Below, piece by piece: positions 21,981 through 32,800 of a stretch of DNA of 64,000 bases. The stretch comes from Eudorina sp. 2006-703-Eu-15 (taxonomy: Eukaryota > Chlorophyta > Chlorophyceae > Chlamydomonadales > Volvocaceae): the NCBI GenBank assembly GCA_003117195.1, contig BDSI01000096.1, positions 186,001 to 250,000 of the forward strand, read 5' to 3'. The translations under genes were made by a program, and so were the position numbers. Numbering within the stretch: position 1 is the stretch's first letter; every line of letters begins with the position of its first letter. Below the pieces are notes generated by a model. That model was not told where the DNA came from and did no database searches. It saw nothing but the letters and a program-made list of their open reading frames with translations.

Positions 21981-24900
21981 ATGGATGTCGAGCCATGTAT
22001 AACTTGTCAGGGGATCGACTTCGTTGAATTTAAGGCAGAAGGCGATCTCGTATGCCGGGTAGGTGCCCAAGGACAGAAAGTTTTTCCACAGGGCAGGCCT
22101 GGCTTCTATGGGTTGCGTCACGTGAAAAGACATTCGGTCGCGTGCAGAATTGTGGCACGGTGAAGGAGTCGCGCCTTATCGATGAGCGCTCCGAATGGCG
22201 CACGTTCAGTGACAAGGTGCGATGCTGTGCGGCGGTGCCAAGGGCTGCCAGGCCGGTATGACGTAATCCAAATGCATGGTATCAAGCGGATGCTGTTGCA
22301 AATTGGGCCGCAGGACAAGGACACGACGGACCCTAATCGTGTTGGAGGGCCCACCAACCACTTGCTGGAGGGACTAACGACTACCATAGGTCGCGAACGG
22401 GTACGGACGGAGGATTCGGTGGCAAGTGCTGGAACGTTTGAGCCGGAAGCTGCCGGGGCCGGGCCGGCTGTACGCCTTTCTCTCCTAGTGCGCAGCGGTA
22501 TTGTTGGGACGAGCATGTAGGATGAATGCGGCTGGCTAGCTTGATTGCAAATGTCTGCCCCTCCCCCTTAGCGCGAGGAAAGAGGCACATCCGTCAGGAA
22601 AGGCAAGCAGCAGCCGTCGGGAGGGCGGCTGTCTGTCTCGCTGTCTTCTCTCACGGCCGTGCCCTCGCCTCCACGCCCCCGGCCTGTGCGTTTTCAGAAC
22701 GACGGCGGCCTGTCGTACACCCTGAACCGCATCCATGCGCGCACCAACAACCCGGACCGAGTCATGATGACCGCCATGAAGGAGGTGGGCCGCATGTGCG
22801 AGCTGCTAAAGGTCAACAGCGCGGTGAAGGACAGGGCGCTGGAGATCTACAAGGAGGTGGTGGAGGTGCGCGAGCGGGCCGGGGCAGGGAGGTGGTGGAG
22901 GTGCGGGAGCGGGGCGGGGAGGTTGCCGGAGCAGGGAGCAGAGCAGGGGAGGGCACGGAGGTCGAGGTGCGTGAACGGGCCGGGGCAGGGCAGGGAGGGG
23001 TATGGGAAGTTGGTAAATCTATTTAGGGTGGAAAAAGGGGGCAGGAAGCAGGGGCGAGAGTGGGGCCGGTCGAGTGAGCTGGCCGGGGCCGGAAGGGGGC
23101 CAAGAAGCGGTGGCCGAGGTGCCGCACCGCAACTTCCTTGCTTGAGGGTGCTCGCTCTACGCGGGCACGGCACGGGGTTGCGTCATACTTCATTCTGTGA
23201 AGTCGGAATCTCAGCCTCAGCTACTGTTCTTACAGCTGCGAAAACGACAGTACCCATCCCGCTATCCCTTCCTTGATTCTTTTTGGTGTTTCGGTTGGTC
23301 GTCGCAGGCCAAGACGCTCAAAGGGCGGTCTGTGAAGGTGAGCAACCCGGGCGGCTCCAGCCAGCACACCAGGGTTGCGTGTGGCCTGGGCGGTACGGGC
23401 CTGGGCGATACGGGCCTGGGCGATACGGGCCTGGGCGATACGGGCCTGGGCGATACGGGCCTGGGCGATACGGGCCTGGGCGATACGGGCCTGGGCGATA
23501 CGGGCCTGGGCGGTACGGGCCTGGGCGATACGGGCCTGGGCGGTACGGGCCTGGGCGGTACGGGCCTGGGCGATACGGGCCTGGGCGATACGGGCCTGGG
23601 CGATACGGGCCTGATGCGGGGCATGGTGCCCTGATCTGGGTCTTCATCGGGTCCATGCCGAGAACGCAGCTTGGGCCCGTTATCAGCTTTTCACGTTGAT
23701 GGTGGTGGCAACGGGATTTTGATGGTGGCTGGTGGTGTGTTGCTCGCAGGCCCTCGCGGCGTCCTGCCTCTTCTGGGCGTGCCGTCAGGAGAAGCAGGCG
23801 CGGACGTTCAAGGAGATCGTGGGGATGCTCGGGAACGACGTCAGCAAGAAGGAGATTGGCCGCTGCTTCAAGGTACACACGTGCGCAACGGACGGACGGC
23901 CTCCGGACGTAGGGGGCTGAGACTCTTTTTCAATCCCAGAACAGACGAGCGGGTGCGCGCACTTCAGCCACCAGCAGGGCCGTACATCCGCCCACGGTGC
24001 CGCGTCGCCTCAGCCCTACCTGCGCTGCTCCCTGCCGGTCCTGGGCCTGTCCTTTCGTAACCTCGTCGCCTTGACGGCCTCACCTAGTTCCCTCGTCAGG
24101 TGACGCGGCTTCTTGCCCCCGTCGTGCGTGCACCTCCCCGCCCGCTCGCCATGCATGGCTTGCTCGGCCACCCCCCTCCCCGGCGTTCCCGTCTGCTTCC
24201 TTCCTCAGTTCAGGTTCCTAGACGCCTCGCCCTGCACTTGCAGCAGCGCAGTTTGAATATGTCCACCAATTTCCTATACCCCGCCCTTTTCATCCTCCTC
24301 GTGCACCGCGGTCCCACAGGACCTGCAACAGCTGAAGAAGGACGAGCTACAGAAGCAGGGCGCAGCAGCCGATGCGCTCGCGAACGACGCGGTGCAGCAC
24401 CCCGCCGAGTTTGTGGTGGGTCGGGGCCGGCGAGTGGAGTGGCGCGGGGTGGGGCGGGCTGGGCCTTTGGAGGGCTGGGATGGGCCTACCCTGGCGGATT
24501 GAGGTTGCCACCATAGACCGCAACCTCCCCCTCTCCGCCGTTGAAGTTTGGGACGCGGCATCGGTAACCTGGCATTTCTGGGGTTGGGACGGGACGGGAC
24601 GGGATGGGATGGGGAAGCGCTGCAAGGCGCATTCGAACTATGTGTAGGAATGAAGGGAAACCAGATTCGCAGACGTGGCCGATTGAACCACCGCTGACAA
24701 CCTCAAAGGGGTGGTCCGCCCACCAGCGGCGGCATGCGGGGAACGTGCGGCCCCCGCCTCGAGTGTTTTGTGCCGAGCAAACGCACAACTGGCACGCGCA
24801 CCACAGGCCAGCATGGGTAGTAGTTAGTCGGCAGCCAGCTTCCGTTCGGTCGCGCCCTCACGCCCCGCGAGTGATCCCGTTGTCCGTGTCCACCACCCGA

Positions 24901-25868
24901 CGAAGTCACCCGACCCATCCGACCCAATCATCCGGGTCATCCCCCAACGCAACGCAGCGGAACTACTGCAACCAGCTGCGCCTGGAGTTCAAGTGCAAGA
25001 AGCTGGCGGAGGAGATCGCGCAGGCCGCCAAGCCGCCCGACCGGCGGGTGCCCTGGGACGGCCGCACGCCCACCTCCATCGCCTCGGCGATCGTCTTCAT
25101 CGCCGTCATGCTGTGGGAGGTGAGCGCAGCGAGCAGGCGGGCGCGCGCGTGTGTTTGTGGGTGTGTGTGGGGGGGGAGGGAGGTCGCAGGCAGGCAGAGC
25201 AGGAGTATGTGACAATGTAAGGGGCAAAGCTTGGTCCGTAAAACGCCCGTATGCCACACGGCTGCGGGCGGACGCGCGCGTGTTTAGATAAGAGACCCGG
25301 CCTCGTGTGTGTGAAGCGAGAAACCGCCCGAACCAAACCAGTTGTACTTGCCAGCACAGCCTGCAAATGGAGAATGCAAGACACGCTCGAATGGCTGTGG
25401 GTGTGCGGTCTCCAGCAGTCCATGGAACGTGTCCCTCCCGCCCCTCCTTCCAGCCCCTTCCCGCCCCTCCTTCCCACACCTCCCTCCGTCCTGCTTTCCC
25501 TTCCCTTCCGCTCGGTCCTGATCCCCGTGTGTCCGCTCCTTCTCGTCCTTCGCTCCCGCATGCGCTCACCGCTCCGCCACCCCCCCCCCCAACCCTCCCT
25601 GGCGCGCGCGCAGATCAAGAAGGACGCGGCCGCCGCCTTCACCACGATCAAGGGCGTCAAGGGGCTGGCCGACTCGGCCATGCAGCGCGTCACGATCATC
25701 TCCTCCGTGGCGGAGGCCACCATCCGGGCCGCCTACAAGGACCTCTTCCCGCACATCATGCAGCTGCTGCCGGCTTCCGACAAGGCCGAGGACCGCATCA
25801 CGCCGGAGGTGGTGGCGCGGCTGCCCAACCCCGACTCGCGCAACACCGGCGCGGTGGGCTTGTTGTAG
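21981..25868 (+). CDS. TFIIB: transcription initiation factor IIB
   Basis: General factor that bridges TBP-bound promoters and RNA polymerase II. Nine exons: 21981-22058, 22148-22216, 22314-22400, 22698-22865, 23308-23337, 23750-23872, 24320-24415, 24958-25119, 25614-25868. All introns are phase 0, and the protein has 355 residues, slightly longer than usual. The zinc ribbon has C6-x2-C9 and C25-x2-C28 (CITC, CRNCG), followed by the B-finger region LIDERSEWRTFSD and DKDTTDPNRVGGPT. The first cyclin fold includes AKTLKGRSVKALAASCLF, WACRQE and SKKEIGRCFK. The second includes PTSIASAIVFIAVMLW and VAEATIRAAYKDLFPHI. Between the folds and inside the second fold there are Ala/Lys-rich insertions relative to animal TFIIB. 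The start ATG lies five codons before the first Cys, as expected. Confidence 0.95.
23385..23617. repeat. 15-bp minisatellite (GGGCCTGGGCGATAC)n
   Basis: About fifteen copies of GGGCCTGGGCGATAC, with GGTAC variants, lie entirely inside TFIIB intron 5 (23338-23749). Because 15 is divisible by 3, every frame stays open, giving false peptides on both strands. Confidence 0.95.
25277..25345 (+). repeat. dispersed repeat family B, copy 2
   Basis: GCGTGTTTAGATAAGAGACC and, farther on, GAAACCGCCCGAACCAAACC in TFIIB intron 8. It is the closest relative of copy 1 at 12215. Confidence 0.75.
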
Positions 25869-27431
25869 CGGTGGCCTGGGATGGGATGCGGTGCGGTGCG
25901 GTGGGAAGGGGTGGGATTGAAGCGAAAGGCAACCCCAGGTGGGGTGGGTTGGGGTGGGGTGGGGTGGGCGCCGAAAGCTTCTCTGCGACGGGTACAGCGC
26001 CGCCGCGACAGAGGCAGCACCAACCTGGGGGCCGGCGCATAGACGCAGGGGTGGACGCGTAGGGTGTTGTGATGGGTACTACGGATGCACGGACGGCTGG
26101 TCGGATGGGTCAGGACGGAGGGACGGACGGACAACTTTGGGGGGGTCCGCCGACAGGCGGGTCGGTGCGAGGCGGAGGGCTCGCCACTGGTCAGAGCTCA
26201 GAGGGGGAGCTCAGAGGGTCTTGTGGTGATCGATGCGGGCAGGGTGATCCTGTGGCTACCTCGAGAGGGGCTGTGTATCATTTGGAGTCGGCGAAAGGAG
26301 TCGGGGGCCAAGGGGGGTTCCCGGGCGGCGTAATCCGCGGGTCGCCAAGGTATCTGTGAGAGGCTCAGGTCGCGGGCGTCCACGCGGGCGTCAACACGAG
26401 TCGATATGGCAGAATCCTGCCCTGTTCGCTGCTTGTTTGCGCGAGCGCTCGTGGGCCAATAGATCTTGGGCGTTTGGGAGTTTGCTGCGCGGATGCGGCT
26501 TTAATGTTTGTCAAGGGAGGGTATAGTTTGAGGTCAAGGGAGTCGCTGCAAGCGCAGAGGGCAGATGCGCACCAAAGAGCCGCGCGGAGGCTCTCCTGAG
26601 GGCGTGTGCTGTGCTGCCGTCGGAGGGGCCCTGCTCCACACCATGTCGGGGGTCGGAGAGGCCCTGCTCCACACCATGTGGGCGTTCGGGACGGCCTGAC
26701 GACGACTGCGATGGCAGCGGCAGCGTGCGGTGGCGCCTCCCACTAGGTCAATCCGAGGCGTCTTTGTGTGTCGCACAGTGGCAGGCGCTTCCGAGCCGTC
26801 CTCCGGGGCTAGCAGCCGCGCGGCATTGGTGGTGCATAGGAAGTGGTGGTACGTGTGTGGAAAAGTGGGAAACTGGGCTGTTGCGATGATCGTGTGTGCT
26901 TGTAGGCAGGCAGAGCCGGAGTGCGTGACATGCAAGGGTTTTGCGCGTGTGTGTGTCTGTCTGTCTCGCGGTTGCGGTACGCCACTGCGGGCAGCCGGCA
27001 GGGCTTACGCTGATCGATAGCAGGGTAGGATAGGGTAGGGTAGGAAAGGTCGACGTCTGACGGACTGCAGGTCATCAAGGAGCGGCCCAGGGAACCATCC
27101 CTCCCGGGAGAGGCCGCCACGGAGTAGCCATGGACCCTGCGTAACTGGCTCGCGCTGTCCTTGCGCGTCGAGCAGCGATGACCCAAAATCTTGTAGGAAT
27201 CTATTGGAGTACAATTCGCAACAATTGTTCCATACGTCTTCCTCCGCACTGACGGTCCCGTCGTCGACTTCCTCGCTTTTTAGTGTGTCTTCGAAGGGGT
27301 TTTGTGTTTAGTATAAGGAAAGCGCCCGACCCAGCGGGTTTCCGTGTGTTTTGTGTGTGTGTGTGTGTGTGTTGTATATGCGGGTGTGTCTGTGTCTGTT
27401 TAGAGAGGAAAACCCGCCCGTGGCGGGAACC

Positions 27432-27475
<44 letters not shown>

Positions 27476-29821
27476 ATGGGTTCCGTAACAGGTACTGTGG
27501 GCTGTTCTCTGGGCGCCGTAGGCTCCGTAAGCGGTTGAGATCCCTGTAGTGGCTGCCTTGGGGGTGCTTGCTCGCATGACCATGTCGACGGACACTGTCC
27601 AGCGCGTGTGCGGGCACTGACTGACCCGCGGGTCAGCACCAAGCGCCTTTCGCCCCCACCTGCACAGGGCTGCGCTTCCGACCCGCATATGTGTACGCTC
27701 GCACGCCTGTGAGGTCCCTGCTGACGTCTTGTCGGGCCCTAATGAGATCCGTGTCCGCCACTGGAGGCGCTTCTGCCGGGGCAGCGTCCGACGTCGTCGT
27801 CTGAAGTCGAGAGTCCAACAGGGGCCGGGAGGCGGGGAGAGGTCGGCACCGCAGCCGTGACTCCAGAGTGCGCATGCGAGTGGACTTCGAAACTAAGTTT
27901 TGCTGATTCATACGACCGAATCTTGCATTGCTGCTGGCAGCGGCTGATGCCGACGGCCGTGCCCCTGTTACGGGAGCAGGCGGTCGGGCGGCCATGCCTG
28001 TGCCTTTATTTGGAGGTATAGGAGCAGGCGGGTGGGCGGACGGATGGAGACGGACGCCATGGGGGTTTTCTCAAGGATGCCGTTTGATTCGGGTACAGCT
28101 GATGACATCCTGGGAGGTGAGGTGGTGGTGGATACGGATCTGCGGCCTTCTAAGAGGCAGCCCGTGTGCTTCGACGAACAGTTGTGTGACCTTTCGGTGT
28201 GTTTGCGGACCAGAGGACGCTGCCGTTCAGCAGTGCTGAGGTTGGCGGCGTGTGCCGTGTCCGTCGAGACGTGGCCGGCAGGCACGAGCGCGGCCGCGTG
28301 CACAGCAGGCAGGCCTTGTGGCGGGAGGGTCGCAAGGGCTCGCTCCCGGAGCGCACTGCGGCCCTCGTTTGGTGTAAACTCTTGGCGGGAGGGAGCAAGG
28401 CATGATGACGTCGCGCCTGCGGCCCTCGGGCGCCCGTCTTGGACCGCACCCTCGCAGGGGGTGGGTTTGTGTTTGGCGCCAAGTATGGCGCGTGATGCGT
28501 TGCGGTGCAGGCACCAGCGGGATGCCAGCGGAGGCATATCCCAGCCGAGGGGCGAGATGCGCGGTACATTACCTTGCCCATGTGTCTGGGCTGAAGGGGC
28601 ATATCCCCTCCCGCAGGAGGCTGTTGCGGGTTTCTGCGCCAGGGTGACGGAGGTCCCATTGTGCTGCTGTGCATGGGGCCATGCTCACCTACAGTATGCC
28701 ATGAGGATCGCGCCGTAGTGTCAAATATTGCTCTTCCGCAGGGTTTCGCTTGCTAATCTGCGATGCAGTTCCCTGGACCGTTCGTCTCGATCTGTCCGCC
28801 TTCCTGGTGACTTTCGGGGCTGTGCGCCACGATTATCGATTGGGCAGAGGCGGCTTTCAGGCGGCAAGTGCAGCAGCTAAATGAACGAATATTTTCGACA
28901 GCGGCGAGGGGACCCCGAACTTGGGCGCAACGGGAATCGTTGGAACCTCATGGAAGGGTTGGCGCCTCCCCTTCCGTGAGGTTAACAAAAGGTTGAAGGA
29001 CAGCCCGAAAACATCAGTACGTTGATATGCAGGTTGATCGACAGCCCGACGTGCAAGCCGTCCTGACCCATCTTCGCCGTGCTTGCACGCACAGGCAAGC
29101 ATGCGCAAAATTGTCGCCGTGCTCGGTAGCCTGCAGATGAACTCGCGTTATCATACTAGCCAGCTCCTATGTTTGCTTTCGACGCCACGGTAAAAGAAGC
29201 AAGCTGCAAGACTGTGGCCTGCTTCGCTAAACTTCACGGCCCCAGCGTGGCCCCAGGCACCATGCCTAACACGAAGGAAACTGCTCTGCCTAATGGGCTG
29301 TACCGGCTGCAAGTAAGAATTAGGATTGCGTGCAGTCATTGCATGATGGCGTGACCCAAGGGTCGCTGAGTTGGCGTCGTAGAGATTCCCAAGGCCCCCA
29401 TTTCTGGCGGGTGGGCTTCAATGCGCTGATCGATCATCATAACTGCGCGCTGAGAGGATGTGCCCAGCCTGCGCCTCACCGCATTTCCAGTAAGCCGCCT
29501 TTGGAACCGCTTTGGACTCGAAACCGGCTCGCAGCTGGATGCAGTAATTCTTTCTCGCCCATTCGGCGTAACCTAAAATTTGAATTGCGCAACAGACTTT
29601 CCTTCAAGACCATGCCTTTCAACTGGCACACTTCATGACTGCATTACAGTAGAACTCTAGCTGTGTTCCCTTAAGCCGGGCGTCATTCAAGACCTCCGAC
29701 GGTAACGCAAGTCTTGAGCCAACCTCGGTACTCTCACGCAAGCACAGGGCGCTTACCCGACAACGACTTGTCGAGGCCCACGGTAGAAGACCTTGCGGCA
29801 CGACCTGAAGCTGTTGTTAGT
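25869..29821. other. region between TFIIB and bZIP genes, no supported gene
   Basis: The 4 kb after the TFIIB stop contain GT microsatellites (27352-27370, 27434-27473), family-B-like sequences (27300-27345, 27395-27435) and a short imperfect duplication around CCCTGCTCCACACCATGT (26628-26680). At 27968-28718 both strands stay open for 570-690 bases; the minus-strand translation is the less repetitive of the two but I recognise no family. From about 28850 to 29700 the DNA is less GC-rich and should include the 5' region of the bZIP gene. Confidence 0.45.
27434..27473. repeat. (GT)n microsatellite
   Basis: About 20 uninterrupted GT units, directly downstream of a family-B-like segment (TGTTTAGAGAGGAAAACCCG). 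Confidence 0.95.
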
Positions 29822-32800
29822 ATGTCCGCGCTCCTGGCCGCACAACCTCCTCGGCAGCCACATCAGCGCCAAAGCCGCCTCGGTCCAGCCGGTCAACCTC
29901 AATCCCAGCAGCAACAGCAGCAGCAACAACAACAGCGCGCTCAGACTCGTAACCAGGATCACCAACAGCCGCGATCGCAGTCTCAGCAACGCCAGGCTGT
30001 GGCACATGGCAGAGCTGGATTGCAGCAGCCGCGCCAGGATGCTCTTGCCGCAGCGTCGCCAAGCACATCCAAGCTTGAACCAGCCGCTGCGACTGTGGCC
30101 CTTTGCAACTCAGGGCTGCGTCCTGAAGAAGCTGCCGCCTTTGGACCATCTCCACCGAACGGATTATCAGCACTTAGAAACGCGCCCGGCGCTGGTGGCT
30201 CTCGCGGCGCGCTGGAGAAGGCAGCGGCCGCCGCACTGCTTCAGGCGCAGTGGCCCTCGGGGATGCCGCCTCACATGAAACAGGTTGGTCAAAAGCATTA
30301 GAAAACCTAAAGTCAATGAAGCCTTGGCGCTGAGCATGCATGTGTTCACAAGCAGACCACAGCAGGAGTCCAAGCAGACAATTTGAAAGCGGGAAGTGGA
30401 GCTGCCTTTCGACCTTTTTCGATCGCAGTCGATGTGATAACAATTCACCATGTGACCCCACTTCCACCCAAACCATATTTTGTCGCGCAGGAGCATGGGC
30501 CGGGCGCTCTCGGCCTCATGCCTCCCATCCTAGCAGCTGCAATCAGCTCCTCGCCACTGCTCGCCGCCGCTGCAGCGGCGGCATCTTCCGCGGGGGACGC
30601 GGCCGCTGCCGCCCACGAAGCCGCTCCTGCAGGATCAGCCCTCCAGGTGACCGGCGCCGCGGGTGCGACCGCCGCGGGGGGCAGCCAGGCTGCTGCCAAC
30701 ACCGGCCGCGGCGGCGGCGGCGGCGGCGCTGCCGGGGGCAGCAGCAAGCGGAAGCGGGATTCCGCGGCGGCACCGGCGGGAGGAGGCCCGGACCTGACCC
30801 CGCAGGACGGGGGACCAGTGCAGCCCCAGGCCAAGCGGGTCAACGCGAAAACGCTAGCTGGCAACGTCGCGACGCGGGGTACGAAGTCCGCCGTACCCGC
30901 GTGGGAGCTTTGCTTTACCGTACCTCGCTTTCGCAGCCCTTGGACAGTCCTGAACGCGTACTAGGGCATGCACCTTGGGTGATTTGGGTCAATCGCGCCA
31001 TTTCGCATTTGGGTCATCTGGATCAGTCGGGTCATTTGGGTCAACGGCTCATTCCTCAGCCATGCGTGTGCGGAGGATCAACGACGCGTATGGGCTGAGC
31101 AAGCGCGAGCGGAACGGACGAGGCTGTCGTACCTGCGCAACAGTTCCGCGTTGTTCACCGATGTTTTCCGTAAGCCCGTGTCTCCGTCAAAGTGTGCTGG
31201 GCTCATCCGGGTTCTGTCTGGACTTATCCCTTGTTTAGACCCCTCCTTCCCCTGTCGTTCTTCTTTGCAGCGCTGACGACGACGACGCCAACAGCTCCTC
31301 CCCCGCAGCCCAGCCCCAGCAAGTGCGTGCCAGACACGGCCCCCAATAGGCTGGCAAAGCGGCCCGCAGGGCTGGTCTCTGCGGCAGCAGCAGCAACAGC
31401 AGCAGCAGCAGCGGTGGGAGCAGCAGCGGCTGCAGCAGGGGGAGGAGGGGCCAGCGAGGCGCGAGGGAAGGGGGAGGGGGCGTCCGTCGCTCCGGAACCA
31501 GCGTGTGCCCCTCAATCCGCGTGCTCGCCCTTCGCCGCCGCGTCCGTGGCGGCGGCGGTCGCTGCGGCGGCAGCTGCCTTGGAGTCCTCTCAACTCATGG
31601 TGGGTGCAGGGGCCGTGTATGGGAACTCAGGTTGTGTTGCAAAGTGATAGACGACAGGGTGGTCAACGGGTGGTCAACGGATGGCGACCGTGGCAAACTG
31701 AGCTCCAGACCCACCCAAAGGCCCAAGGGAGCACAATTACACGGCAGTCGCCGTTGGCTTGGGTTGGGACATTGAACACGGCAGTCGCCGTTGGCTTGGG
31801 TTGGGACATTGGGAGTCCGCCTGGTGAGGGGGGTGCGGCTGTCTACGCGTTGTGCACGACCCGCTGGATTAGACTGTGGCGGTTGGGTGCTTTACACGGC
31901 TTTCGGTTTTGATTCTTGGTTGGTTTTATGTTATGGCGGGCGCTCACAGGCCTTCCCTCGGAGTCGCGTTGCGTTGCTGACCCGGGGGTCCCTGGGATGG
32001 CGGAATGGAATGCTTGGGGGAAATGGAGATGGGTTTTGTACACACCACAACCGTTTTGAGTTGGTTTGACAGTTTGGCACAAGCTGCCTGTAAACCCACA
32101 TCCCAGCACTCAAGAAGCCCAAGGCACGCGCGTGCCTTGGGCTTCTTGAGTGCTTGGATGTGGGTTTACATTGAAAAACCAAACCCGGGGTGTGCGGCCT
32201 TAACATCGCCGCATCCCTCACTGCTCAGCTCAGTTACCGGTATCGATCTCCGCCACTCTGGGTTCCCCTTCCCGCCCGCAAGGCCCAACCTGACCCCGAG
32301 GGCATTCGAGGGGGACTCGGCGCGCGGCAACAGATGCAGCAGCTGCAGGAGCAGCACCAGCAGCACCAGCAGCACCAGCTGTTGCTGCTGCAGCAGCAGC
32401 TGGGGCCGCCGCGGGTCAGCGGTGGCGGGAGCGCGAACAACGGCGGCCAGGAGGGCAGCAGCGGCCTGGCGGGCACGGAGGGCAACGACGGCGGCGAGGA
32501 GGGCGACGGCGAGGAGGGCGAGGGCGAGGGCGGGCATGAGGGCGAGGGCGAGGACCCGGAGGAGGACCCGGAGAAGGCGCGTGAGCGGCGAGAGAAGAAC
32601 CGCATCGCGGCACGTAAATGCCGGGCCAAGAAGGTGGCCATGGTTCGCGGAATGCAGGTACGATGCCGTGCCGTACTGTGTGCCGCACGCACGACACACC
32701 GTACTGCATGCCAGTGCCTGTTTTTCAGTAATTTGAAAGCGGTGAAGCGTGTTGACGCGGAGCTTATCGTGCGCTGAATCCCGTCCTGGAGTGTTGTTTG

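Noticed and set aside
23385..23617. Possible CRISPR array
   Set aside because: Units are contiguous 15-mers without spacers, in a eukaryotic intron.
23318..23878. Proline-glycine-tyrosine repeat protein on the minus strand
   Set aside because: Direct translation of the 15-bp minisatellite within a TFIIB intron.
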